A program made the position numbers and the translations under genes. From the NCBI GenBank assembly GCA_964444795.1, contig CAYUIQ010000071.1:1-35085 (forward strand): a stretch of DNA of 35,085 bases, written 5' to 3'. The stretch is from JABMRP01 sp964444795. GTDB lineage: Bacteria > Planctomycetota > Planctomycetia > Pirellulales > Thermoguttaceae. This document shows, piece after piece, positions 1-7,796 of the stretch. The notes under the pieces are model-generated. The model saw nothing but the letters and a program-made list of their open reading frames with translations, was not told the origin of the DNA and ran no database searches. Every line of letters starts with the position of its first letter. Position 1 is the first letter of the stretch.

Positions 1-70
1 CTAACCACCGCCTTAATCCCTAATCCCGGCCTGACCCCAGCACTCCTAACGTTGAATTGAGCGGCCACGT
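1..70. repeat. Dispersed-repeat-like sequence at the break in the nucleotidyltransferase gene
   Basis: The segment contains a doubled TAATCCC and the motif GGCCTGACCCCAG. I associate this motif with short dispersed repeats in planctomycete genomes; that is recollection, not a search result. It replaces the expected coding continuation of the nucleotidyltransferase-like gene. A palindrome, TCTCGCGAGA (71-80), sits exactly at the junction. Whether it is a repeat insertion or the scar of a deletion cannot be settled from the window. Confidence 0.35.
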
Positions 71-166
71 TCTCGCGAGAGAACCGCCCACGTAGTAGCG
101 AACGCCCAGCCGGACGAACGCCTCGACGACGGGGACGGTTGCGGCGATTGCTTCTTGCTGGGGCAT
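20..166 (-). pseudogene. Truncated nucleotidyltransferase-like protein (N-terminal 48 residues)
   Basis: The reading frame starts with MPQQEAIAATVPVVEAF and reaches YYVGGSLA. This matches the N-terminus of nucleotidyltransferase-fold proteins of the AbiEii/minimal-NTase type, in which GGSxA is followed by a segment carrying the paired catalytic aspartates. Here the frame diverges right after GGSLA into unrelated residues and stops, so the metal-binding aspartates are missing and the product cannot be an active transferase. Its ATG lies 2 bp after the stop of the small upstream gene, which suggests the two were once co-transcribed. The break coincides with a TCTCGCGAGA palindrome and repeat-like DNA. 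NTase identity rests on the short GGS segment only. Confidence 0.5.
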
Positions 167-168
167 GT

Positions 169-411
169 CTACCGAGCGCCTAGGTATTGGCGGAGTTGCT
201 GGGCAAGCTCCGGGCCGTAGCTGTTCTCGACCCAGGCCAGATTCACTTCTTGCGTCGTCCAGTCCGGGTGTTGTCGCGCGATCGCCTGCCGGGACATACG
301 CACGACGAGGTCGGACAGCCGGCGTGCCATGCCGAGTCGTTCCGACGTGGTCTTCGCACGCAGCAATTCGATTTGGACCCGTTGGGCGTCGGGATGGGTG
401 TCGGAGAGCAT
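169..411 (-). CDS. Small helical protein preceding a broken nucleotidyltransferase gene
   Basis: The gene encodes an 80-residue charged, probably all-helical protein with no signal peptide or membrane segment (MLSDTHPDAQRVQIEL... to ...LRQYLGAR). I chose ATG 411 because AAAGGA lies 10 bp upstream; the frame could extend to a TTG at 432, but that has no ribosome site. Its stop is 2 bp before the start of the truncated nucleotidyltransferase-like gene. In planctomycetes I recall similar small genes next to nucleotidyltransferases, a layout like two-gene toxin-antitoxin modules. No function is established. If it was the antitoxin-like partner, it is now an orphan. Confidence 0.6.
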   Translation of the reverse strand: MLSDTHPDAQRVQIELLRAKTTSERLGMARRLSDLVVRMSRQAIARQHPDWTTQEVNLAWVENSYGPELAQQLRQYLGAR

Positions 412-655
412 CGGCCGGGAGTCCTTTATCAATCAACGAATCGGCCCGCGATTCTCTGCGGCGCACTGGAAGTTGCAGGAAATTCTACCGGACCGGTGTG
501 CCGTGAGCAAGGTGACTGGGTCGCTTCCAAGAAAGCCTTTGGGGGCAGATCGCACGCAGTCATTAGCGCCTGATGTCGGCTCTCTATTCGAGCTTCTTTT
601 CGCGATAGTCATGCATGGTCCCCCGGAACTCGCAATCTCCGGTCGCCCCTTGTGA
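412..655. other. Gap with no gene seen
   Basis: These 244 bp lie between the small minus-strand gene and the 3' end of the first GH95 gene. I see no convincing coding frame, strong hairpin or promoter. Confidence 0.5.
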
Positions 656-2884
656 CTACGGCGACCGGGGCGACAGATCGTCCCCTAGCACCGCGGTCTG
701 CCCGGCTTCGAGGGCGATCTTCGCCGTCTTCTCACCGTAGCGGATGGTCGGGTTCTGGCCCGCGATGTTGCGGATGGTGGCTTGCGTCAATCGGCCGTCT
801 TTCCAGACGATATCAACCTCGTAACCGCCGCGAGCGCGCAGGCCGCGGACCGAACCGGTTGGCCAGGCGGCGGGGAGAGCGGGCAGCAACTCGAGCTGGC
901 CGGTGTGCGATTGCAGCAGCATCTCGGCCACCCCGGCGGTGCCGCCGAAGTTGCCGTCGATTTGGAAGGTTCTGCCGGGCCAGCATGCATTCCAGAGGTT
1001 GGGAAAGGCGTTTTGCCCCAGCAGCCGGTTGTAATACCAGTAGGCCTGCTCGCCGTCGTGCAGCCGGGCGTGGAAACACGTCTTCCAGGCGTTGCTCCAG
1101 CCGACGTCGCCGGCGAAACCGCGCGCGCCCAGCGAGACCTTGGCGGCTTCGGCCAGTTTCGGGGTCGAAGCGGGGGAGATTTGCCTGCCCGGGTAGAGCG
1201 CGAACAGATGGGATACGTGGCGATGATTGTCCTTGGGATCGTCGCGATCGGCCATCCATTCCTGCAATTGGCCCCACTTGCCGATCTTGGGGACCCACAG
1301 CCGCTGGCGTAGGCCGGCCACTTTGTCGCGGTAGTCCTGATCGACGCCCAGCGCGTCGGCCGCATCGATGTAATTGGTAAAGATGTCCCAGACGATTTCC
1401 TGGTCGTAGGAGCAGCCGTCTTCGGTCGGTCCGTGCTCGGGCGACCAGCCGTTGGCCACCACGAGTTGGCCATCGGGGAGTTCCTTCAGCGCGTCTTCCC
1501 AGAACTGGCAGACCTCCTTCAGAATCGGGTAGGCCCGGTCTTTCAGATAGTCTCTGTCGCGGCCGAAGGCGTAATGTTCCCAGAGATGCTGACAGTACCA
1601 GGCGCTGCCCGGTTTGTTCCACCGCCAGCCGTGCCCGCCAAAGATGTTATGGGAAGTCCGCACGGTCCAACCGCGCACCTCGCCGAAGTCGCCGGTGGCA
1701 AGGGTCGCTTTGCGGCTTGGCTCGCGCAACTGCTCGATCATCTCGATCAGCGGCTCGTGGCACTCGGCCAGATTGGTCGATTCGGCCGGCCAGTAGTTCA
1801 TCTGGATGTTGATATTCGTGTGGTAGTCGCTATGCCACGGGGGCTTATTGCTCTGGTTCCAGAGGCCTTGCAGGTTGGCCGGCAAACTGAATGGTCGGGA
1901 ACTGCTGATCAACAGGTAGCGGCCGTATTGGAAGAACAGGCTTTCCAACTCAGGATCCTTGGCACCGGCCCGGTAGGCCGCGAGTCGCTGGTCGGTGGGC
2001 AAGGCGGAGATCTTCGCTTCCGTTTTCCCCACGTCGAGGTCGACCCGGTTGAACAGGCTCTGATAGTCTTTGACGTGAGCGGTCCGAAGTGTTTCATACG
2101 GCGTTTCCGAGGCGAGCAGGATGGCCACTCTGTTCATTGCGCGGCAACGCGCAAACTCATACCGCCATCCTTCTTCATGGCCGGGCAGATAATTCGTGTC
2201 GGCAACCAGGAGGATGGTCAGGCTATCCGCGCCAGTGAAACTGAAGACGCCGTTGCGATGCTCCATGCTGCCGCCGGTGTTCTTGAGCATAACCTCTGTT
2301 TCGTACTGCAATCCGTTGCTCAGTTTGCCGGAAGCGCCAATGAAGCTTTTCCCGGGCACACTCTCGGTCTCGGCTCCATGGGAATCGGTCAATCGGATGA
2401 TACCGGTGTAGCCGCCGGGCTTATCAGCGGTAAGGCGAATGACCAACACCCCCGCGGGACGACTGACGAAGTACTCGCGTCGGTAACGGATCCCCTTGCT
2501 TGAGTAGGAAACACCCGCGATCGCCGTCCCGATATCGAGTTCCCGCCGGTAGTCCTTATACTCGCCATGCCCGGGCAATTCGATGAACAGGTCGCCAAGG
2601 GCCTGATAGGCGCCCATGCTGGCGTAATTGCCCGAGGTGTTTTCGTCACCGGTCCAGAGGCTGTCCACGTTGAGTTGGATCCGATCCTTCTCGACACCGC
2701 CGAAGATCTTTCCGCCAAGGCGTCCATTGCCGATCGGCAAGGCCTGCTTTTCCCAATCCTCGGCTGGCGAGCCATACCAAAGCAGAAATCGGCCCGAGGC
2801 CGTTTGCGAGTCTTCCGCCAGAGCCGCGCCGCCGAAAAGTGCAGCCGAGACAAGGGCCAAGAGGGCGATCCGAAATCTACCCAT
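656..2884 (-). CDS. GH95 alpha-L-fucosidase, secreted (His-type active site)
   Basis: The product is a 742-residue inverting exo-glycosidase of family GH95, of usual length for the family. A signal peptide precedes a likely cleavage after ALA (residue 23). The N-terminal beta-sandwich carries the IGNGRLGG and DSLWTG motifs (residues 51-79), and the (alpha/alpha)6 barrel follows. Catalytic positions are visible: the paired asparagines N357 and N359 in NINIQMNYW, the acid E483 in SPE, and D643 in QIDGNFGG. H355, two residues before N357, corresponds to His419 of Bifidobacterium AfcA, the residue typical of fucosidases, so terminal alpha-L-fucose is the likely substrate. ATG 2884 has GGAG 6 bp upstream. 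It is the last gene of a four-gene run and is followed by a 16-bp-loop-free gap rather than a clear terminator. Confidence 0.9.
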   Translation of the reverse strand: MGRFRIALLALVSAALFGGAALAEDSQTASGRFLLWYGSPAEDWEKQALPIGNGRLGGKIFGGVEKDRIQLNVDSLWTGDENTSGNYASMGAYQALGDLFIELPGHGEYKDYRRELDIGTAIAGVSYSSKGIRYRREYFVSRPAGVLVIRLTADKPGGYTGIIRLTDSHGAETESVPGKSFIGASGKLSNGLQYETEVMLKNTGGSMEHRNGVFSFTGADSLTILLVADTNYLPGHEEGWRYEFARCRAMNRVAILLASETPYETLRTAHVKDYQSLFNRVDLDVGKTEAKISALPTDQRLAAYRAGAKDPELESLFFQYGRYLLISSSRPFSLPANLQGLWNQSNKPPWHSDYHTNINIQMNYWPAESTNLAECHEPLIEMIEQLREPSRKATLATGDFGEVRGWTVRTSHNIFGGHGWRWNKPGSAWYCQHLWEHYAFGRDRDYLKDRAYPILKEVCQFWEDALKELPDGQLVVANGWSPEHGPTEDGCSYDQEIVWDIFTNYIDAADALGVDQDYRDKVAGLRQRLWVPKIGKWGQLQEWMADRDDPKDNHRHVSHLFALYPGRQISPASTPKLAEAAKVSLGARGFAGDVGWSNAWKTCFHARLHDGEQAYWYYNRLLGQNAFPNLWNACWPGRTFQIDGNFGGTAGVAEMLLQSHTGQLELLPALPAAWPTGSVRGLRARGGYEVDIVWKDGRLTQATIRNIAGQNPTIRYGEKTAKIALEAGQTAVLGDDLSPRSP

Positions 2885-2943
2885 GAGTCTTCTCCGTTGT
2901 GCTATCGAATTCCGAGATGAAACGAATCACAACCCGGCGCTAT

Positions 2944-2960
2944 TGAGTACGGTGTACTCA
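2944..2960. promoter_or_regulatory. Perfect inverted repeat between the two GH95 genes
   Basis: TGAGTAC-GGT-GTACTCA has 7-bp perfect arms. It lies 24 bp after the stop of the upstream GH95 gene and 60 bp before the start of the next. No T-run follows on the minus strand, so an intrinsic terminator is unlikely. It may be an operator or an mRNA processing hairpin. Confidence 0.35.
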
Positions 2961-2983
2961 GTGCCGAGAATGACCGAACGCCA

Positions 2984-5275
2984 CTATTTGAACTCAACCT
3001 CGTGCGTTTGTCCAGCTTTAAGGTCGATCTCCCTCGGGCCGTCGATCTGCTGGCTCCCCGGTGGGCGAAGTTTGTGACGGCCGTCGACTTTCGCCCGGAG
3101 AGTGGCGCCGGTGGCGCGGCCGTCTTTCCAATAGATGTCGACCTCCACACCGCCGCGAGCGCGGAGACCTTTGACGTGGCCGGTCGCCCACTTGCTCGGC
3201 AAGGCGGGCAGAATCGCGATCTCGCCGCTGTGGCTTTGCAGCAGCCCTTCGGTGATGCCCGACGCGCCGCCGAAGTTGCCGTCGATCTGAAACGGCGGGT
3301 GGGCGTCGAACATATTCGGGTAGGTGCGTCCCGGGCTGACCAGCGTCGCGAAGAGCTTGTACATCCGGTCGCCGTCCAGCAATCGCGACCAGAGGTTCAC
3401 TTTCCATGCCAAACTCCAGCCGGTCGCCCCGTCGCCGCGGAACTCGACCGATTTCTTGGCGGCGGCAAACAACTCGGGCGTGGCCGCGGTGATCTGGTCG
3501 CTGGGAAAGAGGGCGTAAAGATGCGACAGGTGCCGGTGCTTGTTGCCCGGCTCGTCCCAGTCGTGGAGGAACTCCTGCAACTGCCCGTGACGGCCGATCT
3601 GGTGCGGAGCGAGCCGCTCTCGAGCTTCGGCACATTGCTTGCGAAAATCCTCGTCGACGCCCAAGATCTCCGACGCGGCAATGCAATGGGCGAACAGGTC
3701 GCGCAGGATCTGCATGTCCATGGCCGGGCCGGCGCATGTGCTGGCCCCCTTGGGATGCCTCAACTCCGGCGACATCGAGGGGCAGGTGACCAGCCAGCCC
3801 TTCTCGGGGTGCGCGACCAGCGTGTCGAGGAAGAACTGGGCGGAACCCTTGAGGACCGGATAGATCTCGGCCAGATACTGCTTGTCGGGATGGAACTCGT
3901 AATGGTACCACAGGTGTTGGCTCAGCCACGCCCCGCCCAGCGGCCACAGTCCGTAAAACGCGGCGTCGATCGGAGCCGTCGCCCGCCACAGGTCGGTGTT
4001 GTGGTGGCAGACCCAACCGCGGGCACCGTAGTTGACCTTGGCCGTTTGGGCTCCGGTCACGGTCAGATCCTTGACCATCTCGATCAGCGGCTCGGCACAC
4101 TCGGCCAGATTGCACGGCTCGGCCGGCCAGTAGTTCATTTCGGTGTTGATGTTGATCGTGTACTTGCCGCCCCACGGCGGGCTCATGCTCTCGTTCCAAA
4201 TCCCCTGCAGGTTCATCGGCTGGCTGCCGGGCCGCGAGCCGGAAATCATCAGATAGCGGGCGAACTGGAAATACAGCGTCGCCAGTTGTGGGTCGTTGCC
4301 CTCGCCGAACCGCTTGATTCGCTCGTCGGTCGGTAGATTGATCGCGTCGGTCGTGCCCAGGTCGAGTTCCACGCGGCGGAACAGCCGCTGGTGCTCGGCC
4401 ACGTGATCCTTGCGAAGCCTGTCAAACGGCTTGTCGCCGATCCTGGCGAGGTACTGTTTGGTCAAGGCTTCCGGATTGCCGCTGACGTCTTTGGGACCTT
4501 TGTAACTGGTGGCCGCCACGACCAGCAACGTGACGGCGTTGGCCCCGTCGATCTTGATCGAGTCGCCGGCAAGCTCCATCTTCCCGCCGTCGGGGATGAC
4601 ACGGACGCGACACTGGAATTTCAGGGCCCCTTGGATCCCCTCGGCATCGCCGTTGACGCCCCGCATCACGATCCGATCGGGATTCTCGGTTTCGATCGTC
4701 GCTTTCTGGGGCGTCGCCATCGCGGCGGTGAACGAGACTTTGCCGGGCTTGTCGGCCCAAAGCCGCACGACGATCGTCTGGTCGACCGGGCTGGAAAAGA
4801 CCTCGCGGGTGTATTTTACACCGTCGCAAGTGTAGGTCGTCGTGGCCACCGCCTCGTCGATATCCAATTGCCGGCGGTAATCGGCCACGTTGCGGCTGGG
4901 GAACTTCAGCCTCAAGTCGCCGACCGTCTGATACGGCAACTGGCGGATCGGCCGGGCCATCATCCTCCCTGCAAGGCCCTGGGCCTCGCCATACCTGCCC
5001 TCGAAGACCAGCTTACGAACCTCCGGCAGGGCCTTGAGCGCGTCGGGATGGCTGGGGTCGTACGGCCCGCCGGCCCACAGCGTGTCTTCGTTGAGTTGGA
5101 TTCGCTCTTCATCCGTGCGGCCGAAAACCATCGCCCCGAGCCGGCCGTTGCCCACGGCCAGGGCCTCGGTCCACGCCTTGGCCGGTTCATTGTACCAAAG
5201 CACCATCGGCCCCGGATCGGCCATGGCGGGGGATGCGAGCAACAGGAGCAAGAGGGGCGGTGTGCTCATTCGCAT
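2984..5275 (-). CDS. GH95 glycosidase, secreted (Thr-type active site, possible alpha-L-galactosidase)
   Basis: This is a 763-residue GH95 enzyme with a signal peptide cleaved near SPAMA (residue 19). The family motifs are intact: VGNGRLGAMVFG (41-52), N375 and N377 in ININTEMNYWPAE, the acid E504 in SPEL, and D665 in FQIDGNFGG. The residue two before N375 is T373 rather than His. In GH95, Thr at this position is known from the Bacteroides ovatus alpha-L-galactosidase BACOVA_03438, where it replaces the His of fucosidases, so L-galactose may be the preferred sugar. It is only distantly similar to its neighbour outside the motifs, so it is not a recent duplicate. ATG 5275 has GGAG 7 bp upstream; ATG 5269 is an alternative. 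The gap to the upstream alpha-galactosidase gene is 51 bp, which fits one operon. Confidence 0.88.
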   Translation of the reverse strand: MRMSTPPLLLLLLASPAMADPGPMVLWYNEPAKAWTEALAVGNGRLGAMVFGRTDEERIQLNEDTLWAGGPYDPSHPDALKALPEVRKLVFEGRYGEAQGLAGRMMARPIRQLPYQTVGDLRLKFPSRNVADYRRQLDIDEAVATTTYTCDGVKYTREVFSSPVDQTIVVRLWADKPGKVSFTAAMATPQKATIETENPDRIVMRGVNGDAEGIQGALKFQCRVRVIPDGGKMELAGDSIKIDGANAVTLLVVAATSYKGPKDVSGNPEALTKQYLARIGDKPFDRLRKDHVAEHQRLFRRVELDLGTTDAINLPTDERIKRFGEGNDPQLATLYFQFARYLMISGSRPGSQPMNLQGIWNESMSPPWGGKYTININTEMNYWPAEPCNLAECAEPLIEMVKDLTVTGAQTAKVNYGARGWVCHHNTDLWRATAPIDAAFYGLWPLGGAWLSQHLWYHYEFHPDKQYLAEIYPVLKGSAQFFLDTLVAHPEKGWLVTCPSMSPELRHPKGASTCAGPAMDMQILRDLFAHCIAASEILGVDEDFRKQCAEARERLAPHQIGRHGQLQEFLHDWDEPGNKHRHLSHLYALFPSDQITAATPELFAAAKKSVEFRGDGATGWSLAWKVNLWSRLLDGDRMYKLFATLVSPGRTYPNMFDAHPPFQIDGNFGGASGITEGLLQSHSGEIAILPALPSKWATGHVKGLRARGGVEVDIYWKDGRATGATLRAKVDGRHKLRPPGSQQIDGPREIDLKAGQTHEVEFK

Positions 5276-5326
5276 GGTGGTTCTCCGAGAACGTATGGAC
5301 CGATGGCACAGTTCCTCAAGTACGGA

Positions 5327-7720
5327 CTATTCCTTTTCGAACGCAACGCTCCAGGACACCGTCTTGTTCTTCTTCGAAGCGATCGTTGCCCTCACGCCCG
5401 GTTCGTCCTTCTTGGGTTTGCCAAGTTCGATATCGGCTCCCTCCGCGTTGCAGCGGACGGCTTTCCATTTCCCCGCCGAAGGCAAGGCAATGCGAAGCTC
5501 GTAGGGGTCGTCGCCAACGACCTGACTTTTGCCCGACAGGGTCTTGGTTGCTCCGTCCCATGTTTCTTCCAGCACGTCGATCACGCCTTGGGTGATATGG
5601 CGAGAAGTGCTCACAAGCTGCGGGTGGTCGGCCGCGGGGCGCACCGCCAGGATGCGGCAGGTGCCACCCGGAAGGGTTTGCTTCAACGTCCCTTGAATCG
5701 GGCCGTCGACAAAGCGGTCCGCCCAGAAGTCGAACGCGACGTGCGGTTTTTCGGCGTCCAAGCCGATGCGCTCCATCGTGTGCTCGATCGTCGTCGGCTG
5801 GTTCTGGTCCCAATTGAACAGCCCGATCACGTCGCGCCGAACATCGCGGCGAGAATCGGTCAGCAGCCAAATCTCGGGTTTGGAGTTCTGAAGACAGTCG
5901 ACCGGCCGGGGCTTGAGGTTGTGGCTGGGGACCATGCGTTTCACCAGGTCGAGCCGCTCCGGCGGAAGCTCGGCAAACTGGTAGCTGGTCGTGATCATAC
6001 TACCCGTGACGGCCACCCAGGAGACCATCCACCGGGCGGACTCGAGCGGGTTCGACGGCCGGACGTAGACCGGGTCGGGGTCGTTGTGCCAGACGCGGTT
6101 GTTGAGGAAGTAAAGGTTGCTGCCGTGATGGGGCCCCTTGACGACGCCACCCCAATTACCGCCCCCGGCGGAACCGTTATCGGGACCGATCCGCATCCCA
6201 TCGATCTTGTCGAATGCGGCGCCCATGCTTCGCATGTTCTGCGAGACATTGCAGCCAAGGATAAACGCGTCCGGGGCCGCCCGCCGCACCGTGTCCATGC
6301 CCATGCGATACGCCTCGATGTGGGTCTTCTGAGGATCAGACAATCCGGCCGAAGGCGTCGACGAGGCGCTCTTGCCGGGGGCCTTTTGGGTGCCGATGAA
6401 GTTCTCGGTATTCTTGTATCCGCCCGAGGTCCAGCCGGTATTGACGTAGACGTTGTGGGTCACCGCTCCGGTATGCATTCCGTCGAGCTTGAAATAACGA
6501 TAGCCCCAGTCGTAAATCCGCTTGCTGCGGTCGAAGACGAATTTCTCCGTGTCCGGGTTTGTCATGTCCAGCAGCGTGCCCGACCAGCGGACATCTTCGA
6601 TCGGCGTGCCGTCGGGCCAATGGGCAAACAGATCCCGCTTGTCGGCAAAGTACGCCGACCGGTAGTCGCCCGCAAAGGGCATGAACCAGATGCCTGCAAC
6701 CAGACCGAGACTGTCGGTCCGCTCGGCCGTGAACGCCATGCCCCGCGGGAAGTTCTTGTTGGCTTCGGAAAAGCTCTTCACGGGGCCGGGGCCGCGGCCT
6801 TCCGCTTTTATCTCAGCCGGAACCGAACTCGGCCGCAACTCCTGCCAACCGTCGTCGATCTGCATGACATTGAATCCGAACGGTTCGAGGTTCTTCGCGA
6901 CGAACTCCGCGTTCTGATGGAACTTCTCTTCGTTGGAAGCCCGAGCGTGGTACCAGGTGCAATAGACCGAAGGCTTGGGCTTCAACTTGATCTCGTAGTG
7001 CTTGGCCACCGCGTCGGCGTACGCCTCCAGCCCAAGCCGGGCGTCGTCGAAGTATCCGACCAGCATGATATCCGTTTCGCGCGACTTGCCCGGGGCGACC
7101 TCGAACCGCCCGAAATCGAGCCGGCAGTCGATCGTTGGCTTGCCGTCGGTCACCTCGGTCGTGAAAACGCTACTGCCTAGATCGTGCGTCAATTGGGCCG
7201 CGACGACACCGGCTCGCGACATCGGATCGGCCAGGGCCGTGAAAGAGAAACTCGTCACCGGATCGTCCAACGAAGAGAGGAACCCCGTCCCGTACGACGT
7301 GAGTTTTTCGGGCGGCAACCCCAGGTCGACCGCCACGCGAAACAGCTCCCGGCTGGCGGTGACAACCGGTTCTCCTTCATCGGCGACGATCGTGGTGCGG
7401 ATCCGCACGAAGGGAGAATCGTCAAAGAGCCGAAACGACGTCTTCCCGCCCTGCTTCCACGTGGCGACGATCTCCTTCCCATCGCCCCAGATTGCGTCGG
7501 ACACGTCTTGCTTCTGTAGACTCTCGATATTGGCGGCAAAACCCTCGCTCTTCACAAAGGTCTTGCCGGATTGCAGATCGCCGATCTCGAAACCCACCGG
7601 ATCGCTGCCCACGGAAACCTTGATCCGCGAGTTTTCAATCTCGACGACCTTGGCCTGGGCATACGGTGAGGCAAGCAACAGAACGACGAAACTCAAAGCA
7701 ACGGGAACGATGCGCATCAT
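5327..7720 (-). CDS. GH36-type alpha-galactosidase-like glycosidase, secreted
   Basis: The protein of about 797 residues starts MMRIVPVALSF and has a signal peptide ending near PYAQA. An N-terminal beta-sandwich precedes a TIM barrel with clan GH-D features: QIDDGW (D289/D290), GIWFMPFAG, the nucleophile in YFKLDGM (D413) and the likely acid/base in RIGPDNG (D514), followed by a C-terminal beta domain. These fit GH36 retaining alpha-galactosidases; GH27 and related families are less likely because of the long N-terminal domain. It would release alpha-D-galactose outside the cytoplasm. AGGA lies 5 bp before ATG 7720 and 8 bp before ATG 7717, so either may be used. The in-frame extension to 7765 lacks a signal sequence and a ribosome site. 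It sits between the HzsA-like gene and the two GH95 genes. Confidence 0.82.
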   Translation of the reverse strand: MMRIVPVALSFVVLLLASPYAQAKVVEIENSRIKVSVGSDPVGFEIGDLQSGKTFVKSEGFAANIESLQKQDVSDAIWGDGKEIVATWKQGGKTSFRLFDDSPFVRIRTTIVADEGEPVVTASRELFRVAVDLGLPPEKLTSYGTGFLSSLDDPVTSFSFTALADPMSRAGVVAAQLTHDLGSSVFTTEVTDGKPTIDCRLDFGRFEVAPGKSRETDIMLVGYFDDARLGLEAYADAVAKHYEIKLKPKPSVYCTWYHARASNEEKFHQNAEFVAKNLEPFGFNVMQIDDGWQELRPSSVPAEIKAEGRGPGPVKSFSEANKNFPRGMAFTAERTDSLGLVAGIWFMPFAGDYRSAYFADKRDLFAHWPDGTPIEDVRWSGTLLDMTNPDTEKFVFDRSKRIYDWGYRYFKLDGMHTGAVTHNVYVNTGWTSGGYKNTENFIGTQKAPGKSASSTPSAGLSDPQKTHIEAYRMGMDTVRRAAPDAFILGCNVSQNMRSMGAAFDKIDGMRIGPDNGSAGGGNWGGVVKGPHHGSNLYFLNNRVWHNDPDPVYVRPSNPLESARWMVSWVAVTGSMITTSYQFAELPPERLDLVKRMVPSHNLKPRPVDCLQNSKPEIWLLTDSRRDVRRDVIGLFNWDQNQPTTIEHTMERIGLDAEKPHVAFDFWADRFVDGPIQGTLKQTLPGGTCRILAVRPAADHPQLVSTSRHITQGVIDVLEETWDGATKTLSGKSQVVGDDPYELRIALPSAGKWKAVRCNAEGADIELGKPKKDEPGVRATIASKKNKTVSWSVAFEKE

Positions 7721-7796
7721 GATGATCCTTTCAAAGCTCCGGCGGTAAGTGCCTCGATAATCCACCCGCGGTCCGGCTCATTTTTATCGCCGAAGA

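Noticed and set aside
4391..7180. Open frame of 929 codons on the plus strand across the glycosidase genes
   Set aside because: It lies antisense to two well-supported enzyme genes with intact catalytic motifs. Long antisense frames are expected at this GC content, and its sequence has no family features.
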